Positions 16,794-31,700 of a stretch of DNA of 64,000 bases are shown in pieces (position 1 is the stretch's first letter; every line of letters begins with the position of its first letter). A program made the translations under genes and the position numbers. The stretch is taken from NCBI GenBank assembly GCA_040218445.1, contig JAVJRK010000016.1, positions 1 to 64,000 on the forward strand, in the 5' to 3' direction. The notes under the pieces were generated by a model. The model saw only the letters and a program-made list of their open reading frames with translations. It was not told the DNA's origin and made no database searches. This stretch comes from UBA1479 sp040218445 (GTDB lineage Bacteria > Pseudomonadota > Alphaproteobacteria > Rhodospirillales > Casp-alpha2).

Positions 16794-19700
16794 TCAGGTT
16801 TCGTCGATATTCACGGAGAACCCATCATCGTTCTGGGTGATGGAGTAGCCTTCCGACGCATCGCCGTCGCCGTTGGTATCCAGGTCGTCGTACTTGACGC
16901 CCTTCAGGGTCACCGACTGGTCGTCTTTGCCTGCGAAGGAGATGACCGCATCACCTTCATCGTTCTCCGAGAAGATCATATCGTTCATGTCGAATTCCTC
17001 GCCTTGGAATTCCAGCGTGTCCTGCATCATGATGTCTTCGATGATGTCATGGCCGCTGTCGGCGTCGAAGATGAAGGTGTCGCTGCCGTCACCACCGACC
17101 AGGGTGTCGTTACCCGCACCGCCGACCAGCACGTCATTTCCGCTGCCGCCGTCCAGGAAATCATCACCCAGGCCACCGAACAGGGCGTCCGCGTCATAGC
17201 CGCCTTCGATTTCGTCGTTGCCGGAACCGCCGTAAAGCGTGTCGGATCCGGAACCGCCCTCGATCTCATCATTACCGGCGCCGCCGTGGATAAAGTCGTG
17301 GCCGGAACCGCCATCGATTTCGTCGTTACCGGTACCGCCGTAAATGATGTCGTTGCCGCTATCGCCGTCGATCTCGTCATTACCGGCACCGCCGTAGACC
17401 GTATCGTCATCCGACCCGGCATCGATTTCGTCGTTACCGGAACCGCCGAAGATCAGATCGTCCTGGCTGCCGCCTTCGATTTCATCGTTGCCGGAACCGC
17501 CATGGAGCGTATCGGCACCGGAGTCGCCTTCAAGCTCGTCGTTGCCCGAACCGCCATAAAGAACGTCGTCCTGGCTGCCGCCTTCGAGCTCGTCCTTGCC
17601 GGATCCGCCGTAAAGCGTGTCTTCACCCCAGCTGCCGGAAAGCTCATCGTTGCCGGCACCGCCGTACAGCGTGTCGCCACCGCCGCCTGAATCAAGCTCG
17701 TCGTTCTTGCGGCTGCCGTATTTGGTTTCGCTTTGGTAATTACCGGTCCAATCATCGGCACTGCTATCGTTCTCCGTGAGATGATCGTTGTCGAAGTCTT
17801 CTTCGCCGATTTCCAGGAACAGGGAAGGATCAACTTCGGCCAGGACATTATCAACGGCCGAGACCTGATCACCCTGGGAAGCCGTCACCGCCAATGAGAA
17901 GTCGGCCGATACGGCGTCGGACACCAGCATTTGCAACCCGCTCAACTGGGCCGGCGACAGGCTGTAAGAGCCGTCTCCATTATCGGTGCCCGCCGAAAGC
18001 GTAACGCCCGTGGGGATGCCCGACACGGTGATTGTCGCATCCTCGCCCGCCGGCTCGCCATCGACCGAAGCCGAGATATCAAGATCGTAGACGATCGCGT
18101 CATCGGCTTCGCTGATCGTGCCCTCGCCAATGGCTGCCGTTACGGCGACATCACCCACCGGCTCCTCAATCACAACAGCAGCTGCCGTGACCGTCACCAT
18201 GGCCGAAGACGCCGTATCGTCATTGGATTGCTCGGTCGCCGTCGCCGTGAAGGTCAGGTCGAAGGCTTCGATCTCATCCTCGAACGGTACGGACAGGCTC
18301 AAACCGCTGAGGGCGTCACCGCCGACGGTCCATGTGCCGTCGCCGTTGTCGGTTCCCGCCGACAAGGTCGCACCTGAAGGAATGCCGCCGATGGTCACGG
18401 AAAGATCTTCCGATCCGTCGATATCGACCAAATTGGCAGATATATCGATAGGATATTCAGCCACGTCCGGCGTAGCTTCACCACCCGTCTCGAAACTGAT
18501 CGAGTTGATGAGGAAATCATCGTCATCGCTCGGCGCCGAGAACACGATCTGATCGAACGTGCCGCCGTCCGTGGTGCTGAGGGTAACCGGATCATCGATA
18601 TTGTCAGTTACACCGTTGACGGTTCCCGTGCCCACGGCGACGCCATCACGATAAAGCGTGAAGCTCGCCTGTTCGCCCGAATGCATCCAGGCAAAGGCCA
18701 CATCGACCGAAGACACATCATCGTCGAAGGTGACGATCAGTTCTTCTGACACGTCATGGTCACTGTCATAGCCCAGTTCACTGTCGGCGCCCGACGCATC
18801 ACCCGCGACACCAAAGCCCAAAGGCGATCCGTTGGTCGAGACGTTGTCTTCCGAAGCATCGGACAGGCTGCCGTTGGAATTGATTGTCCGCGCCGTCACC
18901 GTAAAGCCGGCATCGGTTTCGCCGAAGTTGGCGGAACTGATGGTCACGGTTTCTCCTTCGCCTTCCACACCTTCCGTGACGACCGGCTCGCCGATGGTCA
19001 CACTGGTGATAACGGGCTGGTCGGCAACGGCATCGACAGTAACGTTGATCGTCGATGTGGTGGTCGAGGTCGCACCGCCGTTTTCTTCCGTCGAGGTCGC
19101 TTCGACCGTAAGCTGGAAGTCACCGTCCGAATTGGTCGGCGGCGTGACCGTCAGATCGGTCGGCACAACACCATTCGCGAAGGTGATTTCACCGTTCGTA
19201 ACCGACAGAACTTGCCCGCCGGCACGAAGCTCCGCACCGTTCGGAATGCCGGAAAGCGTCACGCTGAGCGTTTCCGAGCCGTCCGTATCCGTCAGGGCCG
19301 CCGAGATATCCAACGCAATGGCTGTATCTTCGTCGCCCGAGGCCGGTGTCACGGTCAGGGCCGGGGCTTCGGCTTCGTTGTCACTATCGATATCGACATT
19401 CAAGGTCGTCGATACGGTTTCCGAAGCACCGTCGTTTTCCGTAACCGTGGTTTCGACGCCAATCTGGAAGCTTTCCAGAGGCTCGGCTGCCGCCGGCGTG
19501 CCGGTCACTTCAAGGTTGTCGATCTTGTACTTCTCGTCACTGCCCGTGGTCTTGACTTCCATCTTGATGACCAGGGAGTCACCTTCAGGAATGTTGTCCA
19601 GGGTGACATTGGTCCAATCGCTTACGTCACCGTCCTGCGTCATCAATTCGTGTTCGACGCCGTCGACCACAGCAATCACCTTGACGTAATCCCCGTAGGT

Positions 19701-22700
19701 ACCACCGCTGTCCAGATCGCCGTAACCTTTCAGATCAAAGGTAAAGGAGACTTCTTCCTGACCGGAGATATCAATTTCCGCGCTCGACCAGGTCGAAATA
19801 TCGCCACCGATCGGATTCTGGAATTCGAACCGATCATTATCCACGGCCGTATGATCGTCATCGCCCCATTGGCCGCCGGTCGAGGTGAATCCGTTCTCAC
19901 CCCAATCCGCTGTCTGGCCGTCCCATTGGCTGTTGAAGTTCTGGGAGTACAATGTGGTCGGCTCACCCCCACCTTCGCCTTCGACCGATTCCGGCAGACT
20001 GATGGTCAGACCGTCCAGATCATCACCGGACAAGGTCCAATTACCGCTGCCTTCATCGAAAGTGCCGTGGTTCAGGGTTGCGCCCTCGGGAATACCCGTC
20101 AGGGTCACGCTGACCGTTTCCGAACCATCCAGGTCTGTCAGATTGACCGACAGATCAAGCGGCAGTTCCGTTCCAGCCTCACCGGAGGCATCCTGCGTGG
20201 CAACGGTGAAATCATCGACAACCCCCGTAACATCCACATCCATGGTGACCGTACCGACAGCCGTATCGCCGCCGTCCGCTTCCTGGGACGTGGCCGTGAT
20301 CGTCAGCTGGAAGTCCTCGTTGGAATTGGCTGCCGGATTCAACTGCAAGTCGACCAAATCGGCGGGCTGCAGTGTCCAGGTGTCGCTTCCTTCATCATAG
20401 GTGCCGTTGCTCAGGGTCGCCCCCGCAGGCACACCGGAAATCGTGATCCCCGTAATGGTTTCGGAACCATCCAGATCGGAAAGCTCTGCCGTGATGTCCA
20501 GATCGATCGGCATATCTTCAACGCCGGACGCGTCCTCTGCCGTCACATTGGGGGCATCGGCCACGGCATCGACGGTCACCGCCATGCTGGCCGTCGAGGA
20601 GACTTCCTGACCGTTCGGCGTTGTACCCGTCGCGGTGATTGTCAGCGAGAAGTCTTCGTCTGAATCAACCGGGGGCGTGATTGTAAGGTTCGAAAGCTGG
20701 TCAGCTGTCAGTTCCGCTGTGCCTTCGGTAACCGTCACCGGCTGTCCATCGACAGCCAGCACCGCCCCTTCCGGAATACCGGAGATAGAGATCGAAAGAC
20801 CGCCGTCCCCTTCAGTGATCATCTGGGCGAAGAACATGCCGCCTTCGAGATCCGCATCCTGGCCGACCAGGTCGCTGAGATCGCTCTTGGAAACGAAGAC
20901 CGATCCCGAATTTCCGTCAACGCCGCCGTTACCGTCGGCATCGAACTTGTAAATCGTGTCGGTGCGTTCTTCGGCGACATAAAGATTGCCGTCCGCATCG
21001 AACGAAATTCCACCTTCCAGGTCGACTTCACCGCCGGCCGCGGCCCGCAACTGGGCGTTGGAAACAAGCAATTCGGATTCACCGGTATCGGCATCGATGA
21101 TGTAGATGGCGTCTTGAGAGCTGTTGCCGTCCCAGCTTTCATCGACGATCACCACGTCGCCATCCGGCGTCATGGTGATATAGCCGTCCAGGTCGCTCCA
21201 TTCGCAATCGTCGCTCTTGGCCAGGACCGAAGGCTCACCGGTGGCCGTATCGAACGAGAACACAGCCTGCGGATCGCCTGCAGAAACGAAATGCACCTTG
21301 CCGTCCGGCCCGGCGACGATGCCGCCTTCAAGATCGACATCGCGGATACCCGCCAGGTCATCCAATTCCTGACGCGTGGCGACAACCGTCACCGCACCCG
21401 TTGCCGGATCGACCTGAATGAGGGAGTCGCTTTCGTCATCGACCATATAGACCTTGCCGTCCGTGGCGATGGTCATACCGGCCAGATCGGCGTCATCCTC
21501 ACCCGTCGCGGCGCGGATGGCGCTTTCCGACGCGACAACCTGGACCGGGCCGCCGTCGGCCGGCTTCATCAGCAGGGATTCACTTTCAAGCTCGGTGAAG
21601 AAGATGTTGCCGGATGCGTCGGTCGCAACACCCTGATTGTCGAAATCAGCGTTGTTTTCGCCGGTCGCAGCCATGATTTCTTCCTGCGTGACGACTTCTT
21701 CGGCCGACCCGTCCAGATTGATCCGAACGATGGAATCAGCCCCCTCTTCCAGCAGGTAGAAGGAACCGGAAACTTCTTCACCGCCACCGCCTTCGAAGGC
21801 AGCCGCAATGTTCAACGTAATCGCCGTATCTTCATCACCCTGCGCATCGGTAACGGTCAGGTCCGGACCTTCCGGTTCCGGCACGTCAACACTGACAGAA
21901 GTACTGACACTGGCCGTATCGCCGTCGTCTTCCGTCGCCGTTGCCGTCACGGAAAGATCGAAGTCCGTCGCATCCGCCGGCACCGACAAAGTGATGCCCG
22001 TAAGCTGATCCGATGTCAGGTCGAAGGTATCGCCCGCGTCCGTGGATGTCAGAACCGTACCGTCCGCAAGGGCCAGCATGGCCCCCGCCGGCAGGCCGGA
22101 GATCGTTGCCGACAAGGTTTCGGAGCCGTCGATATCCTGCAGTTCCGAATTGATGGACAGCGGATATTCGACCATGTCCTGACCGCCCGCTCCGGGCTGG
22201 CTTGGCACGGTATCGACCTGAATGTGAACGTCATTGAAGTCGTTATCGCCGCCGCCGGCCAAGTCTTCCCAATTCTGGTTGCCGGGTTCGGAGGTATCCT
22301 GGGTGTAGTCGAAGTTACCTTCGTTCAGGGCCGGGTCAGAAAACAGAACAGGGTCACCCTGGCCGCTCAGCACTTGGCCGGTCGGGCCGACCACATGCCA
22401 ATTTCCGTCTTGGCCCTGTGTGAAGGTCACATCCATGCCGTCGGACAGGTTGTTGTTCAGGCCATCACCGTTGGGGATGATGAAGAAACCAATGTCTTCG
22501 GGGTTCACACCATCCAGCGTGAAGCTTTGGCCGACCGTGTCTTTGACGTCGGCCCAGATGATTTCACCGGACTGCGGCGTGCCATCCTCACCCTTGATGT
22601 AATAGCCATAGGTATTGTGATACCCGGCTTCACCCTGGGCCGCGTTTTCAATGGTCACGCTGCCCGGGATTTCCGATGTCCCGCCATCAACGAAATTGCC

Positions 22701-25700
22701 TTCGCCCAGATCGACGGACAGCGTCGGCGCGTCCGCATCGCCAGCAACGGCCACGTTCAGGGTTGAGGTCACGGTCGACTGGTCGCCCGTCGAAGATTCC
22801 GTCGAGGTCGCGGATACATTCAAGGCGAAGTCATCATTGGAATTGGGCGGCGCCGTGATGGTCAGACCATCGGGAATGACGCCATCGGCGAATGTGATCT
22901 CGCCGTTTTCAACGGTAAGGACCGTATCGCCGGACTTCAGAACCGCGCCATCAGGCACGCCCGAGATGGTCACGCTCAGGGATTCCGAGCCATCCGTATC
23001 CGTAAGCGCCGCGGAAATATCCAACGCAATCGGCAGATCTTCCGTACCGGACCCATCGGACAACGCCAGTTCCGGATCTTCGGCGAAATCATCGACGGAC
23101 ACGCCGACCGAAGTCGTAACGCTGGCCGTGTCTCCGTCATTTTCCGTCGCCGTCGCCGTCACGGACAGGCTGAAGGAGTCGGCCGTGCTTGGCACCGTCA
23201 TGGTGATGCCCTGCAATTGGCCAGTTGGCAAATCGATGCTGTCATTCGGACCCGTCGATGTCAGAACCGTACCATCGGCAAGGGTCAAGGTCGCACCTTC
23301 AGGCACACCGGAAATCGAAGCACTGAGTGTTTCCGATCCATCGATGTCCGTCAGGCCCGCGCTGATGTCGAGCGGATATTCCACAACCGGGTCGCCACCA
23401 CCCGGAGTCTGGAACTGGACCAGGTCCTCGTTGCCCACGAACGTACCGTCGTCAAAAGCAATGGCCTCGACGTTGTTGATGGTCAAGGTTTGACCCGTAT
23501 CCAGGTCGATCACCTGGGTATTGATCATGCCATTCGGCTGAATGGTGTAGTTCTGGAATTCGTAAGAGTCCTGTCCCTTACCCAGATAAACCACATCGCC
23601 GCCGCCATTGGTTTGACCGGCGCCGTTGATCGAGACGTTCCCGGTAATGTCACCGTTGATGGTCACGCTGTCGTTGTGGCCGCCCAGGTTGATGTTCACA
23701 CCACCCGGAACATCGCCGTTGATGACCAGGGTGTCGTTGCCCCCGCCCATGATGAAGTTTTCATTCATGCGCAGGTCGCGATCGACAACCCAAACGTCAT
23801 CGCCACCGCCGGCGGTATGGGTGTTGCTGGTGCCGTCAACGAACTGGTTAACCAGGTCGGAGCCGTCGCCGACATAACCGCCATCGCCGCCGGATCCACC
23901 GGAACCGCCGGAACCGCCATCAGTAAGCGTGCCCTCGCCCAGCGAGACGCTCAGCGTGGGTGCGTCGGCATCGCCGGTCACCGCCACGTTCAAGGATGAA
24001 GAAGACGTCGCCGTGGAACCGTCGGATTCCGTCGATGTCGCCGTCACGGTCAAGGCGAAATCATCGTTGGAATTGCTCGGCGGTGTGATGGTCAGCCCCG
24101 CCAGATCAGCCGGATCGATGTCATAGCTGGTGTTGCCCTCGGACGCCGTAAATTCCGTTCCGTTGGCAAGCGTCAGGGTCGCCCCTTCGGGGATGTCGGA
24201 AATACTCACGCTCAGAACTTCGGACGCATCCGTCAGGCCCGCATCAATGTTCAGGGCAATGGGCAGGTCTTCCGTTCCGGCCGCATCGTTCAGCACCAAG
24301 GTCGGCGCATCGGCTTCCGGATCGACACTGACCGCCAGGCTTCCTTCGGCGGAGGCCGTCGTTACTTCGCCCGTGTCCGGGTCCGTATCCAAAGATGTGG
24401 CGATGACGTTCAGGGTGAAGTCGTCGTCGGAATTTTCCGGCGGCGTAACGGTCAGACCGTCAAGCTGATCACCGGCAAACAGGAAGGTCGAGTTTTCTTC
24501 CGTCGCCGTGAAGGAGGTCCCATCGGCCAAAGTCAGCTTGGCACCCGGCGGCACGTCGGAGATCGTGACGCTCAGCACTTCCGAGCCGTCTTCATCGTTC
24601 AAACCTGCCACGATATTGAGCGGAATGGCTGAATCTTCCGTACCGGAAACGCTACCGACGGTCAGGGTCGGCACATCGGCAACGGCATCGACACCGACGT
24701 TGATCGTACCCGTCGTCGGGTCAGAAGCCGTCGTGCCGTCGGTCGTCACGACCGACACCCCCAGACCGAAATCCGCACCGCTGTCAGCCGGCGCCTTGAT
24801 CTGCAGACCGGCAAGGTCGCCCTCGGTCAGGACGGCAATTCCGTCGACCACCGAAACCGGGCCGTTGTCGTTGACCAGAACTGCACCTGCCGGAATGCCG
24901 GTCAGCGTGATTTCGGCTGTTTCGCTGGCATCGGCCTTGTCGATGGAGATCGGCAGATCGATGAAGGTATCTTCATCGCCTTCAGCCGCCCCCAACGTTA
25001 CCGTGGCGCCATCGGCATCGCCGCTGACGTCAACACTGATCGTGCCCGTGGCAGGGGTGGAAACATCACCTTCGTCCGTGGTCGTCGCCGATACGGCGAT
25101 GTCGAAGGAGCCCGAGAAATCGGCCGGCGGCAGAATTTCCAGGCCGTCCAGTTCGCCTTCAGCCAGGGTGATCTCCCCATTGACAACCTCAAGCGGCTGA
25201 CCGTTGCGCGTCAGCACCGCACCATCCGGAATGTTGGAAAGCGTCACGGAAAGGGCTTCCGAGCCGTCCGTGTCCAATTCCGCGACATCGATGGTCAGCG
25301 GAATGGCCGTGTCTTCCGTGCCGGAGGCAGAGGTATCGGTTACCTGTGCACCGTCGGCAACGCCTTGAACCGTAACATCGAGAGTCTCCGGTGCAGATGT
25401 GGCCGTCGTCACCTCGCCCGTATCGGGGTCGGTTTCCGTGGCCGTCGCGGTAACCGTCAACTGGAAGTCATCGGCGCTGTCTGCCAGCGGCGTAATGGTC
25501 AAGCCTTCCAGCTGCGCCGGTGTCAGGTCGACCGAGGTGTTGCCTTCCGTCGCCGTGAAGGTCAGGCCACCGACCAGCGTCAAGGTTGCGCCGACCGGAA
25601 TATCCGAAATGGTCACACTGGTGACCTCGCCATTGATATCCTGGGCCGCCGCTTCCGGATCGATATTCAGGGCGATGGCCGTGTCTTCATCACCGGAAGC

Positions 25701-28700
25701 CGCTTCGACGGATAAGCTCGGCGCATCGGCTTGGGCAATCACGGAAACGTTCAGGTCAACCGGATCAGAAGACGATGTCGTGATCGTTCCCGTTTCCGGA
25801 TCAGTTTCCTGGGCCGTGGCCGAAACCTGCAATGTGAAGTCTTCGTCATGATCTTCCGGCATGGTGATGGTCAGATCAGACAGATCCAAATCACCCGGGA
25901 AGGTCACCGAATACGCCGCCGGCTCAGGTGTTTCGCCCTGACCACCACCGAGAATTCCGCCGACGATGCCCCCCACGTCATCGAGCAGTTCTTCGACCAG
26001 GTTGCCGTTGCCGTCGTCATAAAGCGGGGTCAGCGGAACTTCCTCGCCGCCCACCATGATGACCGCCCCAGGCGGGATATTGGAGATGGTAACCGAAGTG
26101 ATCTCGCCATTGATATCCTGCGCCGCTGCGGCCGGATCGATGTCGAGCGGAATCGGCCCGCCGTCTTCGTTGCCGGAGGCAGCGCCCACTTCGATCGTCG
26201 GTGTATCTGCAACTGCTTCGACCGAAACGCCGAGCGAAACCGGCTCACTGGTGGCGGTGGAGATCGCGCCCGTTTCCGGGTCGGTTTCCTGGGCCGTCGC
26301 GGAGACGGACAACGAGAAATCTTCGTCAAAGTCTTCCGGCAGACTGATGGACAGGCCATCGACCATACCGGGCGTCAGATTGACCGAAGTATTGCCTTCC
26401 GTCGCCGTGAAGGTGAACCCGCCGCCCAGATTCAAGGTGGCGCCGACGGGAATGTCGGACACGGTCACGGAAACGACTTCGCCGTTGATGTCACCGGCTG
26501 CTGCCTGGGCGTCGATGTCCAGCGGAATGGCATCACCGTCTTCGATGCCGGAAGCCGCACCCACCGTCACATCCGGTGCATCGACCTGCGCCGCGACAGA
26601 CACATCCAGTGCCACCGGATCAGAGGTTGCCGTAGTAACGGCACCCGTTTCCGGATCGGTTTCCTGGGCCGTGGCCGTCACGGAAAGTGAGAAATCTTCC
26701 GAGAAGTCCTGCGGCAGGACGATGGTCAACCCTTCAAGTTCTTCAACCGTCAACGTCACGTCGCCGGTCTGCGGATCGATCGTCCCGGCGGACAGCACCG
26801 CACCTTGCGGAATATTCGAAACGGTAACCGACACGACCTCGCCGTTGATATCTTCGGCGGCCGCCACCGGGTCGATGTCGAGCGCGATCGGCCCGCCGTC
26901 TTCCGTCCCGGCAGCACCCTGCGTTGTAACACTCGGCGCATCGGCGACAGCGCCGACTTCCACATCCAGGGAAACAGGGGTGCTGGTCGCGGTCGTAACC
27001 GCGCCGGTGTCCGGGTCGGTTTCTTCCGCCGTGGCAGAGACCTGCAACGAGAAATTCTCGTCAAAATCTTCCGGCAGGCTGATGGACAAACCATCGACCA
27101 TACCCGGCGTCAGATCGACCGAGGTGTTGCCTTCCGTTGCCGTAAACTGGAAGCCATTGCCCAGGTTCAAGACGGCGCCGACCGGAATGTCGGAAATGGT
27201 GAAAGATGTCACCTCGCCTTGCACATCCTGAGCCGCCGCATCGGCATCGATGTTCAACGCGATGGGGCCGGCATCTTCAAGACCGGAGGCCGCTTCCGTC
27301 GTCACCGTCGGCGCATCTGCCTGGGATGCAACGGACACATCGATGGTCGCCGTCTGCGATGCCGTGTCACCACCGTCGGCTTCGGTCGACGTCGCGGTTA
27401 CGGTCAATTGGAAGTCATCACCCGAGTCCGCCGCCGGCGTCACCGTCAGGCCGGTCAGTTCCGTTGAAGACAGAGTCCAGGTGTCGGTTGCGGCATCGTA
27501 AGAGCCGGCGGAGAGCGTCGCCCCCTGCGGCACACCGGAAATCGAGATGCTGAGGCTTTCCGACCCATCCGTATCGGTCAAGGCCGAGGAGATATCCAGG
27601 GCAATCGGGCCGCCGTCTTCGACGCCGCTAGCAGAAGCAACCTCGAGGGTCGGCACATCGGCAACACCGTCCACACCAACGGTGATCGTACCCGCCGCCG
27701 GATCGGAAACCGTCGTGCCGTCGGTGGTAACCACGGACACGCCGAGTTGGAAATCCACGTCGCTATTGGCCGGCGGCGTGATCTGCAGACCAGCCAGATC
27801 GGCTTCGGTCAGAACAGCGATACCGTCAACCACATTGATCGGACCGTTGTCGTTGGACAGTTCCGCACCCGCCGGAATGCCGGACAGCGTGATTTCTGCT
27901 GTTTCGCTGTCATCCGCCTTATCGATGGAGAGCGGCAGGGAAATACCCGTGTCCTCATCACCGACCGTTTGCGTGTCGGTCACGGTGGCGCCATCGGCGA
28001 CACCGGCAACATCGACAGTGATGCTTCCAAGGGCGGCTTCGGAGACATCGCCTTCGTCGGTGGTAACGGCCGAAATGGCAATATCGAAGGTACCGGAGAA
28101 ATCGGCCGGCGGCAGGACTTCCAGACCGTCCAGTTCGCCTTCGCCCAAGGTCACCGTACCGTCTTCGTTGAAGGTCACCGGATCGCCATTGCGCAGGATC
28201 ACGGCACCTTGCGGGATGTTGGAAAGGGTCACGGAAAGGGCTTCCGATCCGTCCGTATCCAATTCTTCAACATCCACGGTGATCGGAATCAGGGTGTCTT
28301 CCAGGCCGGATGCGGTCGTGCTGGTAACCGCCGCACCGTCGGCGACACCTTGGACCGTCACGTTGAGCGTGCCTTCGGTGGTCGCGATGGAATTGCCGTC
28401 CTTGGCCGTGGCCGTAACGGTCAGTTGGAAATCATCGGCGCTGTCCAGCGGCGGCGTAATCGCCAGATCACCGCCAACCAATCCGTTGGGAATTTGCGCG
28501 ACGCCATCAACCACGTTGACCTGAACCGCTTGGCCGCCCGGATTGGTGACCGTCAGCACGGCACCATCCGGAATGCCGGAAATGCTCAGCCCCAGGACTT
28601 CGCTGTCATCCTGCAGGGTTGCGCTGATGTTCAGGGGGATGGCCGTGTCTTCGTTTCCGGTCACGTCGCCCAGGGTCAGAACCGGTGCATCGGCCAAAGG

Positions 28701-31700
28701 ATCGACACTGACATCCATGGTCCCGACAGTGGTTGCCGTCGTGGTTTCACCCGTTTCCGGATCTGTATCCGTGGACGTTGCTGTAACGGTCAGCTGGAAG
28801 TCGCTGTCGTCGTCAGCCGCCGGCAGAATGCTCAAACCATCAAGTTCGGCCGCGGACAACGTCCATTCACCGGTGTCGGCATCGTAGGAGCCGGCCGACA
28901 AGCTCGCCCCTTCGGGCACGCCGGAAATGGTCACGCTCAAGACTTCCGAACCGTCCGTGTCGGTCAGACCGCTTTGGATGTTCAGCGGGATGGGATTGTC
29001 TTCGAAACCGGAAACATTACCCACGGTCAAGGTCGGGGCATCGGCCACGCCATCCACATCGATGGAAATCGTGCCCGTGGCCGGGTCAGAGGTCGAGGTT
29101 CCGTCCGTGGTCACCACGGACACACCCAGGTCGAAATCCACACCGGAATCAGCAGGCGGCGTGATTTGCAGGCCGGCAAGATCGGCTTCGCTGAGCGTGA
29201 CCGTGCCGTCTTCGTTTACGGAAATCAGGCCGTTATCGTTCGCAAGAACCGCCCCGGCAGGAATGCCGGACAGAGTGATCTCGGCCGTTTCGCTGCCATC
29301 CGCCTTATCGATGGAAATTGGCAAGGCAATGGCCGTGTCTTCATCCGTGGTCAGGTTCAAGTCACCGACCTCGGCGCCGTCGGCCACACCGGCCACGTCG
29401 ATGGAAACCGTACCCGTGGAAACACCAGACTGATCGCCCTCATCCGTGGTCGAAGCCGAAACGGTCAGATCGAAAGAGCCCGAGAAATCGGCCGGCGGCA
29501 GGATGGACAGGCCGTCCAATTCGCCTTCACCCAGGGTTACAGAGCCGTCGTCATTGGCCGGAACCTCGACGCCGTTGCGCAAGATCACCGCCCCTTCGGG
29601 GATGTTTGACAGCGTCACGGAAAGAGTTTCAGAACCATCAACATCCAGTTCCGTCACATCCAATGTGAACGGAACGGCGATGTCTTCCGTGCCGGCAGCG
29701 GAGGTATCGGCAACAGACGCACCATCGGCAACGCCCTGAACCGTCACATCCAAGGCCACCGGATCAGAGGTCGCATGGGTAATTTCACCCGTATCGGGAT
29801 CGGTTTCCGAAGCCGTCGCCGTGACGGTCAATTGGAAGTCATCGGCGCTGTCGGCCGGCGCCGTGATGGTCAGGCCTTCCAGCTGTGCCGGCGTCAAACT
29901 GATCGAGGTATTACCTTCGGACGCGGTGAAGGCAATGCCGCTCGCCAAGGTCATCGTGGCACCGACCGGGATATCGGAAATGGTCACACTGGTGACTTCA
30001 CCGTTGATATCCTGGGCCGCTGCGGCCGGATCAATGTCCAGCGCGATGGGCAAATCTTCATCACCCGTGGCGGCAGCGACATCAACGGTCGGTGCATCGG
30101 CCTGGGCAATCACGGAAACGTTCAGGTCGACCGGGTCCGATGTCGCATAGGTGATTTCACCGGATTCCGGATCCGTTTCCGATGCCGTGGCCGCAACCTG
30201 CAGCGTGAAATCATCGGTGAAGTCTTCCGGCAGGGAAACCGTAAGACCGTCCACATCGGCGGCATCAACCGTCCATTCGCCTGTATCCGCATTGAACGAA
30301 CCGGAAGACAGAGTCGCCCCCGCGGGCACGCCGGTGATGGTAACGGAAACAACTTCACCGTTGATGTCCTGGGCCGCCGCTGCCGGATCGATATCCAGCG
30401 CGATCGGGCCGCCGTCTTCATTGCCAGACGCCGCGGCCACATCGACCGTCGGCGCATCGGCGACAGCTTCGACCGAAACGTCGAGCGAAACCGGATCAGA
30501 AGTCGCATAAGTGACTTCACCCGTATCGGGATCGGTTTCCGACGCCGTCGCGGTGACCGTCAGCGAGAAGTCCGTATCAAAATCTTCAGGTAGGCTGATC
30601 GACAAACCGTCAACCAGATCGGGCGTCAGATCGATCGAGGTATTGCCTTCCGTCGCCGTGAAGGTAAACCCACCCGGCAGGTTGAGGGTCGCACCAACCG
30701 GAATGTCTGACACGGTGAAACCGGTCACTTCGCCGTCAATATCCTGCGCTGCCGTGGTCGCGTCGATTTCCAGCGGAATGGCCGCACCATCTTCGAAACC
30801 GGACGCCGCTTCGGCGGTCGCCGTCGGCGCATCGGCCTGGGCGATCACGGAAACGTTCAGATCAACCGGGTCCGATGTCGCATAGGTGATTTCGCCGGAT
30901 TCCGGATCGGTTTCCGATGCCGTGGCCGAAACCTGCAGCGTGAAGTCCTCGTCATGGTCTTCCGGCATGGTGATGGTCAGATCGGACAGATCCACGTCAC
31001 CCGGGAAGGTCACCGAATACGCCGAAGGTTCGGGTGCTTCATCCTGACCGCCGCCGAGAATACCACCGACGATACCACCAACGCCGTCCAACAATTCTTC
31101 GACCAAATTGCCGTTGCCGTCATCGTACAGCGGAGTCAATTCGACCTCTTCGCCGTTCAGCATGATCACCGCGCCCGGCGGGATGCTGGAAATGGTGACC
31201 GAGGTGATTTCGCCGTCGAGATCCTGACCCGCGACCTGCGGATCGATGTCAAGCGCAATCGGGCCGCCGCCTTCATTGCCGGAAGCCGCTCCCAGGTTGA
31301 CCGTCGGTGCATCGGCAACTGCCTCGACCGAAACGTCGAGCGAGACCGGCGCACTGGTCGCTGTGGTCGTGGTACCGGTTTCCGGGTCGGTTTCCGTGGC
31401 CGTCGCGGTGACGGTCAGCGAGAAGTCTTCGGTGAAATCTTCCGGCAGGCTGATCGACAAGGCATCAGCCTGGTCCGGGCTGAGATCGATCGATGTATTG
31501 CCTTCCGTCGCCGTGAAGGTGAAGCCGCCCGGCAGATTGAGGGTGGCGCCGATCGGGATGTCGGACACGGTGAAGGAAGTAACCTCTCCATCGATATCCT
31601 GCGCCGCCGTGGCGGCACCGATTTCCAGCGGAATGGCCGCACCGTCTTCAACACCGGAAGCGGCTTCGACGGTCGCCGTCGGGGCATCGACCTGTGCGAC

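Noticed and set aside
17000..17730. Regular direct repeats resembling a CRISPR array
   Set aside because: The 27-base periodicity is coding RTX nonapeptide sequence in an intact frame, without constant repeats and unique spacers.
18756..20663. Long forward-strand open frame (635 codons) opposite the adhesin; others at 16788-17690, 27747-29609 and 33267-34856
   Set aside because: Mirror frames of the adhesin repeats: no ribosome-binding sites or recognisable domains, and their repetition tracks the reverse-strand unit.
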